Source: Sphingobacterium pedocola
GTDB taxonomy: Bacteria; Bacteroidota; Bacteroidia; Sphingobacteriales; Sphingobacteriaceae
NCBI RefSeq assembly: GCF_015209965.1
Contig: NZ_MU158689.1
Location: forward strand, 512,648 to 576,647
Reading direction: 5' to 3'
Length of the DNA: 64,000 bases
Both the position numbers and the translations under genes were made by a program. The notes below the pieces were generated by a model. It did not search any database, was not told the origin of the DNA, and saw only the letters and a list, made by a program, of their open reading frames with translations. This document shows positions 33,927-42,510 of the stretch, piece by piece (position 1 is the stretch's first letter; every line of letters starts with the position of its first letter).

Positions 33927-36490
33927 GATTTCGATCTTATGCGCCAAAAGAGCGGTAGCATAATTAGAAACGCTACTATTATACTAGAATAAAGGAGTAG
34001 GTTTGAAGATTTCTTCAAACCTATTTCATTGTTTACCCCCGCGTAGTTGATATTTGCCCAATACCAAGGATTCGCTTGCTTGTCAGAGGCTGTAGCCAAA
34101 AAGTTTCTTTTTGCCTGTCCCAGTGCCTCCATTGGAAAACCTATATTATATAATTGTTCGTAAAATGAGGCCGTAAGGGATAACATCATTTCATCATTTG
34201 CAAACCAATAGGTAGAAATGACAGACGGAACACCTCGGCTCAAAAATACCCGATGTATACTCTCCGTCCCTTCAGAAGGAAGCGGTTTTCCTGTCCCAGT
34301 GTTGCAGGCAGACAGAAAAACCAATGGTGTATTCATCTCATAGTAGGAAAGCTGATTGGTTGAAACCTTGTTTTTAAGATAGATATACGGATCTTTATCC
34401 TCTTCCAAGATCGCGTGCGCTGCAATGTGAATAACATTTTGCGAGGAGAATTCTTCGGACAATACGGAATCATGCTGACTTTGGAGATTTATTGTTTGCG
34501 ATAGAAATTTATCGGCTATATTTTTCACCTCTTCTTTTACGAAATGGAGGCTCGGTAGCGGTGCTTGGTACTCCGACCGATGTAAGATGGAAATGGGAGT
34601 GGATAGAACCATGTTATTAGGGAGAATATCAAACAGTAAGAAGGAATTGAGATAAGAAAAGTTGTGTTTTTTAATCAGAAAATCGGAATCCCATAATGCA
34701 TCAAAGGGGAGCCCGTGAAATATACCATCTAGTGATAGGAAAATATTAGGCTTTGCGTGTGCAATACCAGGAAGTAGGTATTCCGCTATGTTATGCGCAG
34801 TTGTTTTGTAATTAGCTGGAGATAAATTATAGGCATTTGGTGTATCGCCAAAATAGGACCTTTTGAATTCTGCAATTGTGGTAATAACGTTTTTATCGCT
34901 CAGTTTTTTATAGGTGATTTTCTTATTCAATAGACCTAAGATCGTGACACAGCTGTCTTTGTGAATAAAATAGCTGTAGTAATCGGCGCCTTGTCCTCGG
35001 AGCTGTTCCATAAATTCATGCTGAACGAGCGGTGCGCTTATTTTTTCGAAATAATTTTCCGATAGCTGAAACTCCAATAATAAGCTTTTTATCCGTTTTT
35101 CCAATCTTTCTCGCTGGCTGTTGTCATCAAGTTCAGTGAGGCCTTGATACGATGTGCGGATAATCTGGATAGCCTGTTGTAGTTGCTGATCTTGCGAGTC
35201 CCATTTCTCCGAACGGTTAATCTCGGTAATCAACATCCTGGCTTTGCCCAATTCTATGCACCATAGCATCGTTGTATGGATAGTGCTATCATTTGGCTGA
35301 ATTTCCAATTTCCGCTCACATATCGCGATTGCGTTTTCGATGAGATTCTTATGCCAAATGTTATTTTTTAACTGGTTCTCTTTGCTAACAATAAGCTGTT
35401 GTGTACGGTAGTCGTTTTCTATTGCCCATTGATAATACGTAATAGCTGAATCTAGTTCGTTGAGGTTAGCGTAGCAATCTCCAATTTTACTTAACGCTTG
35501 TGTATAGGTATAATCTAACTGATATTTATCGGTGGTAGAGAAATAGGATAATACGTTTTTATATTCGCTAAGCGCTTTGTTGGATTCGCTGCGTGTATAG
35601 TAAATAGTAGCGAGTTCAAGTTGTAGCTTGGCCTTTTCTCTTAATTTTCGGGTAGGAAAAGTTTTCTCCAATAGCTTTAAGGATGTTTCGAGCGGTATTT
35701 TACTGGACGATAGACGACCGAACATACTTAGTGCATTGGTGTACCATAAAATGGAATCGCCGGTCAAAGTTGTCTTTTTAAATTCTGCAAGGGCTTTTTG
35801 ATTGTAGATTTTACAGCTGTCGATCTTGCCTTCACTCCAGTATATGGAAGTTAGTGTGTTGTATAATAAGGGTTTTAGAGACGCGCTAGATTGCAATGCA
35901 TTTAAAATAATAGATTTTGCTTGGGATGGATTGTTGTCATAAATGTATGCGTTGGCTAGATTGTTGGTAAAGGAACTGAAATTTTGTGCTGTTTTGACGG
36001 TGCTGATGGCCTGTTCCAAAAGCGAAATAGCTTTTTTATTATCATCAATGCGTATATAGAGATTTGCCAAGGGCATAACGATATCGTTGTCGATATCAAC
36101 ATCTGTCAATGCATAAGTCTTCGTAGCCTGCAATGCTTTTTCATAATACTTAATACTTTGGAGAATATCGGCATGTTCACGCAGCTGATACCCCATATTA
36201 GAAAGTATATATACATACAATTCCTGCTGATACAGAGTCTTAGGGCTATTCGGAATAATGTTGTAAAATGAATCCGGATGATGAATGAATTTTTCTGGTT
36301 GCCCCTCTGCAATATCGGCTATTTGCTCGAATACTTCATCCGTACAAATTACTTTACCGGCATTAGGACCGACTTTACTACTGATAGCAGGATTCAGACT
36401 ATCTGCCTTTGCACTGTCGTTAGGCTTCTGTTTGGGCGAGCAAGCTCCCACCAACAATAAAAAGCATATCCCAATTCGTATTAACTTCAT
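33923..36490 (-). CDS. TPR-CHAT caspase-like lipoprotein
   Basis: An 855-residue protein. I start it at 36490, where MKLIRIGICFLLLVGAC is a lipoprotein signal with the lipobox cysteine; the longer frame overlaps the preceding gene. Residues about 60-450 are helical repeats of TPR type (ALQATKTYALTDVD, ANAYIYDNNPSQA, YTQALSKIGDCYANLNELD). The C-terminal third is a CHAT domain: HIAAHAILEED supplies the His (about residue 690), FLSACNTGTGK the Cys (about residue 727), and NPWYWANINYAG is the usual C-terminal motif, so the protease dyad looks intact. One membrane helix near the very end precedes a basic tail. It follows the PKD gene by 5 bp. Confidence 0.88.
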   Translation of the reverse strand: MKLIRIGICFLLLVGACSPKQKPNDSAKADSLNPAISSKVGPNAGKVICTDEVFEQIADIAEGQPEKFIHHPDSFYNIIPNSPKTLYQQELYVYILSNMGYQLREHADILQSIKYYEKALQATKTYALTDVDIDNDIVMPLANLYIRIDDNKKAISLLEQAISTVKTAQNFSSFTNNLANAYIYDNNPSQAKSIILNALQSSASLKPLLYNTLTSIYWSEGKIDSCKIYNQKALAEFKKTTLTGDSILWYTNALSMFGRLSSSKIPLETSLKLLEKTFPTRKLREKAKLQLELATIYYTRSESNKALSEYKNVLSYFSTTDKYQLDYTYTQALSKIGDCYANLNELDSAITYYQWAIENDYRTQQLIVSKENQLKNNIWHKNLIENAIAICERKLEIQPNDSTIHTTMLWCIELGKARMLITEINRSEKWDSQDQQLQQAIQIIRTSYQGLTELDDNSQRERLEKRIKSLLLEFQLSENYFEKISAPLVQHEFMEQLRGQGADYYSYFIHKDSCVTILGLLNKKITYKKLSDKNVITTIAEFKRSYFGDTPNAYNLSPANYKTTAHNIAEYLLPGIAHAKPNIFLSLDGIFHGLPFDALWDSDFLIKKHNFSYLNSFLLFDILPNNMVLSTPISILHRSEYQAPLPSLHFVKEEVKNIADKFLSQTINLQSQHDSVLSEEFSSQNVIHIAAHAILEEDKDPYIYLKNKVSTNQLSYYEMNTPLVFLSACNTGTGKPLPSEGTESIHRVFLSRGVPSVISTYWFANDEMMLSLTASFYEQLYNIGFPMEALGQAKRNFLATASDKQANPWYWANINYAGVNNEIGLKKSSNLLLYSSIIVAFLIMLPLFWRIRSKS

Positions 36491-36495
36491 TGATG

Positions 36496-38502
36496 CTAAA
36501 ATCTCCAGATACCATAGACCCCGGCATTTGCTTTTTGGTGTGTATCGTATGCTATGCGAATGCCGAGAGCCGGACCGAGATACACCCGGCCAACATTGAT
36601 ATCCCAAAATGGATTAATCTTGATCGGACTCATTTTATCTTTTTCGACTTCCTGCGGAATGGTAATCTGTAAATTTACGCCATTAGCATTTTGCGTATCG
36701 TAGGTAATTGATTCTTGATGCTTGAGATTGAAGTCGGCGCGAAGGCTGACACCTGCGCCGGTCGACAGAAAGCTGTTGATATTAAATCGGATCTGTACAG
36801 GTACCTGTACCGTCATAAAATCTTTTTTGCTATTTCTCGTATACGCATTATATTTAGCCTCGGTATTCCTCCCATTTTCATCGACGTACTGAACGACACC
36901 TTCGGCAGCGGTTAAAGGGTGCATGGCTTCTTCTTTAAAAGTGGAGGTGTACAGCTCGGCCTGCCAGTACGGTTTTCTGTGCGGTGCTATTGGCGCTATT
37001 CCTACCCCGATTTGAATCCCGGGCTTAAACTTGTACTGAATGTCATTGTTCGTAGGTGTGCTGAATGTGCTGCTTGCTCCAAGGGTTACCAGTGGAGAAA
37101 ATACTTTTCGAAATCGGGAGGTAGCATTGTTCGTTTTAATCGGCGGATTTTTATCAAAGTATATGTTTGTATACGATTTGAAGGCTTTGTTTTTTAATTT
37201 TTTATCCGTTTGTACAGTAAATAGAATAAAGCCTTTGGTGCTGTCTTGATCCGTAATATCCGGTGCACCTGTGCCAGGCAGCGAAATATCCTTAAAATGA
37301 AAAGTCAAGGTGCCATCCTCTTTAATGTCATATTGATAGCATCCCCTCATATCCGCTGTTAAACAGGAATCACATTGTGGATACAGTGCCTGCAATTTAA
37401 AGGTCCTTAGATCTACCTCCCTAGGGAAGAACATCTCCAGACGTATGTTTTTGGCATCGCCTTCGCCATCATTTTGAAATTGTACTTTGTAGGTTAATTC
37501 TTTATTCTTCTTTTGAAAGCGATAATTCATACGCGCTGGCCGGATAGACATTTTGTTTGGATCATGTGATTTTACTACGGGTACATCCACCTGATGCACA
37601 TTCGCAATCCCATCCTCTGGTATAAAAACACCGGTAATCGTCACAATGGCATTGGTATCCACCAGCATATCTTCGGTGATATCCAGGTTTATAAGGGTAA
37701 ATTGTGTTTCGCTTTGGCTTCCGTCAATTTCATATGTTGCTAAGCTATTATACGCCATATGCAAATCAGAAAAATAAGCTATTGCTTCATTGGGCGATGC
37801 GAATGCCTTCTCTTCTTTGATTCCGTAATCCGGACTTCCTGTTTTGGTAAATGTGGATTGCTTTACATTCGCCCAAAGACTGTTTATTTCCTTATGTTGC
37901 AATACACTGTCTATTTTTTCATTGTAATACTTGCTTTGTCCGGCTAATACAAAACCATCCAAGCCCGCTACTTTTTCGTTTGTGAGAAGAAGTACCTTTC
38001 CTTTTTTGCCATTCGTATTTACACCCACTACCAACGCCATATCCTCTCCGGGTTTGGCATCCGAATTTTTAAAGATTTGGAATATGCCATTGGAGGTAAA
38101 GAAACTGTCTTCGAATGAGGAGGGGGAAGTTTCCAAAGATGCAAGCGCCGAATTGACGGTTACTTTTTTCTTTGGTCTTTTTGGTTTTCTCCCATCATCA
38201 TAATTGTTTACCGCATATACGGTAACCTCGTAATCCCCGGTTTTTTGATATTGGTGGGTCGGCTCTGCAGCAGTGCTGAAATGTCCGTCTCCGAAGTCCC
38301 AAAGATAAGTGTAGAAAGGAGCTCTGCCGCCCGGCACCTGTACAAGTGGGCGTAGCTCCGATTTAAAGGCTATCTTATGGTCTACAACCTGAGTGTGAAT
38401 AACGCTAACGAAGGTGTCTTGTTCGACCAACGATGAATCAATTTGAGCCCCCGCGATATAGGGGATTAAAAATAGATATAGAGCAGTAAACCAAAGTTTC
38501 AT
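36496..38502 (-). CDS. PKD-domain surface protein with C-terminal barrel-like region
   Basis: A 668-residue exported protein. The signal peptide spans residues 1-19 (LWFTALYLFLIPYIAGA-Q). A PKD domain follows, with the typical YLWDFGDGHFST and GDYEVTVYAVN motifs at about residues 65-110. Residues about 300-450 contain a DUF11-like beta domain (VKSHDPNKMSIRPARMNY, TYKVQFQNDGEGDAKNIRLE) with three or four cysteines. The last 190 residues alternate like outer-membrane strands and end in an aromatic residue (GVYGIWRF). It is probably at the cell surface. Its gene lies 5 bp upstream of the CHAT lipoprotein gene and both are likely one operon, divergent from the sigma factor gene. Confidence 0.82.
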   Translation of the reverse strand: MKLWFTALYLFLIPYIAGAQIDSSLVEQDTFVSVIHTQVVDHKIAFKSELRPLVQVPGGRAPFYTYLWDFGDGHFSTAAEPTHQYQKTGDYEVTVYAVNNYDDGRKPKRPKKKVTVNSALASLETSPSSFEDSFFTSNGIFQIFKNSDAKPGEDMALVVGVNTNGKKGKVLLLTNEKVAGLDGFVLAGQSKYYNEKIDSVLQHKEINSLWANVKQSTFTKTGSPDYGIKEEKAFASPNEAIAYFSDLHMAYNSLATYEIDGSQSETQFTLINLDITEDMLVDTNAIVTITGVFIPEDGIANVHQVDVPVVKSHDPNKMSIRPARMNYRFQKKNKELTYKVQFQNDGEGDAKNIRLEMFFPREVDLRTFKLQALYPQCDSCLTADMRGCYQYDIKEDGTLTFHFKDISLPGTGAPDITDQDSTKGFILFTVQTDKKLKNKAFKSYTNIYFDKNPPIKTNNATSRFRKVFSPLVTLGASSTFSTPTNNDIQYKFKPGIQIGVGIAPIAPHRKPYWQAELYTSTFKEEAMHPLTAAEGVVQYVDENGRNTEAKYNAYTRNSKKDFMTVQVPVQIRFNINSFLSTGAGVSLRADFNLKHQESITYDTQNANGVNLQITIPQEVEKDKMSPIKINPFWDINVGRVYLGPALGIRIAYDTHQKANAGVYGIWRF

Positions 38503-38583
38503 AATTCGTAGGCTAATTAAGTATCTAAAATAATTAAAATAATCTAATTATGTTTATTTTTACTGAAGATAAGCCAATTGACA

Positions 38584-39156
38584 ATGCATGTAGATCAACG
38601 ATATCTTGCCTATTTGAAAAATAATGATAGAACGGGCATCGATAAAATATATAAAAACTATGCAAAAAAGATAGTTGCCATGATTGTATACAATAGTGGT
38701 ACGGAAGATGACGGTTATGATATTTTGCAAGAAGCTTTGGTCGATATATACTATATGGCTAAAGATAAAGATTTCCAGCTCACCACTTCGTTCGAAAATT
38801 TTTTATTGATGGTTTGTAAGCGCAAATGGCTGAACGCTCTGAAGAAAAAGCAGCAGATACAGGTAACAAAATCAACGGAAGACTTATTCCATATTGAGGA
38901 TGAATCAGCAAAGGAAATAGCGGAGTCTGTCCAACAAGTTGAAAAGGAAAATATGGTGATGCAGCTATTGGATACCCTAGGTGAGCGATGTCAGGAGATT
39001 ATCCGACGTTGTATGACCGAAAAACATCAGGAACAGATCGCGGAGTCCCTTGGTATTACGTATGCTTATCTTCGTAAGAAAAAAAGTGAATGTATGGCGA
39101 ACCTGATATCCAAGGTTAAGGCACATCCTTACTTTAATGGGGATATAGATTTTTAA
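38584..39156 (+). CDS. RNA polymerase sigma-70 family (ECF-like) factor
   Basis: A 190-residue protein with sigma region 2 (IDKIYKNYAKKIVAMIVYN, then YDILQEALVDIYYMAK, at about residues 18-60) and region 4 (HQEQIAESLGITYAYLRKKKSECM at about residues 150-175, where the helix-turn-helix lies). The linker is long and charged. The recognition helix has YLRKKKSEC rather than the common VRVRLHRAR. ATG at 38584 is used; an in-frame TTG lies 6 bp upstream. It is followed after 27 bp by the anti-sigma-like gene and is divergent, with about 80 bp, from the PKD/CHAT operon, which it may regulate. Confidence 0.88.
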   Translation: MHVDQRYLAYLKNNDRTGIDKIYKNYAKKIVAMIVYNSGTEDDGYDILQEALVDIYYMAKDKDFQLTTSFENFLLMVCKRKWLNALKKKQQIQVTKSTEDLFHIEDESAKEIAESVQQVEKENMVMQLLDTLGERCQEIIRRCMTEKHQEQIAESLGITYAYLRKKKSECMANLISKVKAHPYFNGDIDF

Positions 39157-39183
39157 GAAAATTGGTTGATTTTAACGAACTAG

Positions 39184-39903
39184 ATGATGAAAACGAGCGA
39201 AGAAAAAATTCAGGATTATATAGACGGACTCTTAAAAGGGGAAGAATTGATCGCTTTTGAACAGGAACTTGCTACCGATCCGCAATTGAGCGAACAGCTC
39301 AAATTGCACAAGGAAGTTCAATCGATTCTTGCACGAAGAATGAATAGCAGTGAGCATGAACTGCGAACTCATCTTCATGAGGCGGCAACTGCTCATAGAC
39401 GCCCAGAGGGCAACAATAAATCAAAATCGCTGTATAGAATTCTAATTCCTATACTGGCTGCCGCTTGTATAGTGGTCGTCGTTAAATTTTTTTCCAACAC
39501 ATCATCTACACTTTATCAACTTCCGGTCATGGAATCTGAAATTGTCAGGGGAGCGGGGGAAGCCGGGGAATATGAAGATGCAGTGACGTTTTTTAATAGT
39601 CAATCTTTCGGTCAGGCACGAGAGATTTTGGATCAACTCATAAATAGTGACACGTTAAATGTACAATATAAGTATTACCAAGCGCTGACTTATTATGGCG
39701 AAGAAAACTGGAGTGAATCGATTGCTAAATTGGAGGTTATTGCTGATGGCGAGTCGGTATTCGCAAGGGAAGCCACTTACTATTTAGCGGCAGCGTATAC
39801 AAAAACGAATAAAACCGGGCAGGCCATTTTATTGCTTCAACAGATTAAGTCAGACGATGAATTGGGAAGAAAGGCCAATAAATTGTTGAAAGATCTGCAA
39901 TAG
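39184..39903 (+). CDS. Anti-sigma-like membrane protein with periplasmic TPR
   Basis: A 239-residue single-pass protein. Residues 1-60 form a helical cytoplasmic segment with EEKIQDYIDGLLKGEELIAFEQEL, the pattern of anti-sigma N-terminal domains in Bacteroidota, here without the HxxxCxxC zinc motif. One membrane helix spans about residues 82-102 (YRILIPILAAACIVVVVKFF). The periplasmic part has TPR-like helices (EYEDAVTFFNSQSFGQAREI, YYQALTYYGEENWSESIAKL, FAREATYYLAAAYTKTNKTG). It is the partner gene of the sigma factor. The anti-sigma role is inferred from gene order and domain layout. Confidence 0.75.
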   Translation: MMKTSEEKIQDYIDGLLKGEELIAFEQELATDPQLSEQLKLHKEVQSILARRMNSSEHELRTHLHEAATAHRRPEGNNKSKSLYRILIPILAAACIVVVVKFFSNTSSTLYQLPVMESEIVRGAGEAGEYEDAVTFFNSQSFGQAREILDQLINSDTLNVQYKYYQALTYYGEENWSESIAKLEVIADGESVFAREATYYLAAAYTKTNKTGQAILLLQQIKSDDELGRKANKLLKDLQ

Positions 39904-39907
39904 AACG

Positions 39908-41425
39908 TTAAGCGTTTTTCATGATTTGAAGTAAAGGATCTAAATATTCTCTGCTGTTAGCAAGGCGAGGGACTTTATTTTGCCCGCCCAGCTTGCCGCG
40001 AGATTTCATCCAACTGTAGAAGGTGTCAATGGGAGCATTGTGAACCAAAGGTGAGTTTAACGCCATGTTTTTATACCTTTTGGCATCGTAATCAGAATTA
40101 ATTTCGCGTAGCGTGCTGTCCAGAATTTCACAGAACTGCTTAAAATCATTCGGTTGCTTGTCAAATTCGATTACCCACTCGTGCGCGCCAGCCTCTACTC
40201 CCTTAAAATAAACAGGTCCGGCGGTATAGTCTTTTACACAAGCACCAGTTGCTGCACAGGCTGCTTCTAATGCATGTTCGGCATTATCTACAATTACTTC
40301 TTCTCCAAAGGTGTTGATATATTGTTTTGTACGTCCTGATATTTGGAAGCGATATGGGTATAAGGATGTGAATTTGATGGTGTCCCCAATTTTGTAACGC
40401 CATAGTCCGGCATTTGTGGAAATAATCAAAGCGTAATTTTTACCTAATTCGACTTCATCTAGCTTTAATGTTCTCGGGTATTCATCCTCGAGATTCTCGA
40501 CGGGTAAAAACTCATAGTAAATGCCGTAATCCAGCATCAATAACAAATCATCGGAGTCAGATTGATCTTGAATACCGAAATATCCTTCCGATGCATTATA
40601 ATTTTCAAGATAGTACATCTCAGTAGAAGGGATCAGCGTTTTAAACTGCTCTCTATACGGCTTGAAACTCACACCGCCATGTCCGTAAAATTCCAAGTTA
40701 GGCCAGACTTCCAATAGATTATTTTTTCCGGTAATGTCAAGGATATGCTTTGCCATGACAATATTCCAAGTTGGAACACCTGCTAAACTGGTCACATCTT
40801 CTTGGATCGTAATCTGCGCAATCTGTTCGATTTTCTCTTCGAAATTCGGATTTAACGTTACTTCTAATTGTGGAGTCCGTTTGAATTCTGCCCAAGAAGG
40901 TAAGTTGCGGATTAATATGGATGAGAGGTCGCCATAATATGAATCTGGACTAAAATTGTTGATCTGAGATGATCCACCTATTACAACCGTCTTTCCTGTA
41001 AATAATTTGTTTTCAGGTCTGTTGTGGCAATATATGGAAAGCATATCTTTGCCGCCTTGGTAATGGCATTCTTCTAATGCTTCCATACTTACTGGAATAA
41101 ATTTACTTCTATCGGATGTAGTGCCCGATGATTTCGCAAACCATTTGATATCCGAAGGCCACAGAATATTCTGCTCTCCTTTTATCATCCGGTCTACATA
41201 TCCCTTAATATCGTCATAGTCTTGAATCGGGACACGTCGTTTAAATTCTTCTGGTGTAAAAATACTTTTATAGTCGTATTTTTTGCCCCATTCAGTCGCT
41301 TCCGCAGTCGATATCAAACTTTGAAACCATTCTTCCTGTACTTCGTGGGGATACTTCATAAAAAGCTCTATCTGATGAACGCGCTTTTTCAGAATCCATG
41401 TGAACAGCGAATTTAATATGGCCAT
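39908..41425 (-). CDS. GH3-family adenylate-forming protein
   Basis: A 505-residue protein of the GH3 family, related to plant enzymes that conjugate amino acids to auxin and jasmonate. The nucleotide motif WFAKSSGTTSDRSKFIPVS is at about residues 95-115; YNASEGYFGIQ and GLWRYKIGDTIKF are the other two conserved motifs. Bacterial members are common in Bacteroidota and Cytophaga; their substrate is unknown. The last part (KLGGQNKVPRLANSREYLDPLL) is a typical ending. It converges with the anti-sigma-like gene and is followed upstream by lptB on the same strand. Confidence 0.87.
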   Translation of the reverse strand: MAILNSLFTWILKKRVHQIELFMKYPHEVQEEWFQSLISTAEATEWGKKYDYKSIFTPEEFKRRVPIQDYDDIKGYVDRMIKGEQNILWPSDIKWFAKSSGTTSDRSKFIPVSMEALEECHYQGGKDMLSIYCHNRPENKLFTGKTVVIGGSSQINNFSPDSYYGDLSSILIRNLPSWAEFKRTPQLEVTLNPNFEEKIEQIAQITIQEDVTSLAGVPTWNIVMAKHILDITGKNNLLEVWPNLEFYGHGGVSFKPYREQFKTLIPSTEMYYLENYNASEGYFGIQDQSDSDDLLLMLDYGIYYEFLPVENLEDEYPRTLKLDEVELGKNYALIISTNAGLWRYKIGDTIKFTSLYPYRFQISGRTKQYINTFGEEVIVDNAEHALEAACAATGACVKDYTAGPVYFKGVEAGAHEWVIEFDKQPNDFKQFCEILDSTLREINSDYDAKRYKNMALNSPLVHNAPIDTFYSWMKSRGKLGGQNKVPRLANSREYLDPLLQIMKNA

Positions 41426-41449
41426 AGGTATGATCTATTCAAAAAATAA

Positions 41450-42184
41450 TTATAGTTTTTTTCGGCGTAGGACGAAGTTTTGACCGAGGTAAAATTTACG
41501 TGCTAATTCACTTCCTGCAATTTCTTCAGGAGTACCCGTCAGCATGATTTTTCCTTCTGTCAGCAAATAAGCTCTATCGGTAATGGATAAGGTTTCCTGC
41601 ACATTGTGATCGGTAATCAATACGCCAATGTTCTTTGCTTTTAATTTGGCAACGATGGTTTGGATCTCTTCTACTGCAATAGGATCGACACCTGCAAAGG
41701 GTTCATCCAATAAAATAAAATGAGGGTTAGCACCAAGCGCTCGCGCGATTTCAGTACGGCGGCGTTCCCCTCCTGAAAGAAGATCTCCACGGTTTTTGCG
41801 CACCCGGTGTAAACTGAATTCCGTCAAAAGTTCCTCCAGTTTAGCTAATCGTTCTTCTTTATTGGGATAGTGTATTTCTAGAACAGCGAGAATGTTGTTT
41901 TCAACGGATAATTTTCGAAAAACCGAAGCTTCTTGCGCCAGATATCCGATCCCCTTTTGAGCTCGTTGGTACATAGCGTCTTTGGTGATCTCTTCATCAT
42001 CCAAGTACACATGGCCATCATTGGGTTTGATCAATCCAACGATCATATAGAACGATGTGGTCTTTCCTGCTCCATTAGGGCCAAGTAGGCCCACAATTTC
42101 GCCTTGCTCCACATGAAAAGATACATCATTCACAACCGTACGTTGCTTGTATTTCTTGATAAGATGTTGTGCTTTAAGTATCAT
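41450..42184 (-). CDS. lptB: LPS export ABC transporter ATP-binding protein
   Basis: A 244-residue ATPase that powers the Lpt bridge with LptF and LptG. Walker A is [20 protein letters not shown] at about residues 34-53, the Q-loop follows ([18 protein letters not shown]), the signature is [16 protein letters not shown], Walker B is [15 protein letters not shown], and the switch His is in [10 protein letters not shown]. It is 97% sure as LptB because of [15 protein letters not shown] and [12 protein letters not shown], which separate it from other ABC proteins. Two tandem hairpin units lie upstream (42216-42323). Confidence 0.95.
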   Translation of the reverse strand: MILKAQHLIKKYKQRTVVNDVSFHVEQGEIVGLLGPNGAGKTTSFYMIVGLIKPNDGHVYLDDEEITKDAMYQRAQKGIGYLAQEASVFRKLSVENNILAVLEIHYPNKEERLAKLEELLTEFSLHRVRKNRGDLLSGGERRRTEIARALGANPHFILLDEPFAGVDPIAVEEIQTIVAKLKAKNIGVLITDHNVQETLSITDRAYLLTEGKIMLTGTPEEIAGSELARKFYLGQNFVLRRKKL

Positions 42185-42206
42185 CTATTATTGTCCGCTT
42201 TGAATA

Positions 42207-42214
42207 CAAACTTA
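42207..42214 (-). promoter_or_regulatory. TAnnTTTG promoter element for lptB
   Basis: It reads TAAGTTTG on the minus strand, 22 bp upstream of the ATG at 42184. Confidence 0.5.
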
Positions 42215-42215
42215 G

Positions 42216-42401
42216 CAAAGATTTCTATCATAGAGAAATCTTTGCGGTCTCTCATCTGCCTTTGAGAGAAAAAGACTTCGGATGAAACTTAATAAAGATT
42301 TCCATCATAGAGAAATCTTTGCGATTTACCTTCGGCGAGCTCGCAAGCTGGGCTCTCATCCATCGTTGAAAAAGAAAAGGACTTCGAATGAAACTTATAA
42401 G
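42216..42401. repeat. Two degenerate tandem units with hairpin heads
   Basis: CAAAGATTTCT and AGAAATCTTTG form an 11-bp stem with a 7-base loop at 42216-42244. The same hairpin, with one change, recurs at 42295-42322. Each is followed by a less similar tail ending in GACTTCGGATGAAACTTA or GACTTCGAATGAAACTTA. It borders the lptB promoter. The remaining part of 42185-43117 is repeat copy 6 and short AT-rich flanks. Confidence 0.7.
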
Positions 42402-42510
42402 TTTTTTTTGAAGTCCATATAGCCTCTTAAATTGAGATCGTCTCCGCATTCAACGTTTATTGTTGTCGTAACAGTGGATGGAGCTGTGATTTTATAAGGT
42501 AATAAAAAGG

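Noticed and set aside
36491..36607. Longer N-terminus for the CHAT protein from 36607
   Set aside because: It overlaps the PKD gene by over 100 bp and hides the lipoprotein signal that begins at 36490.
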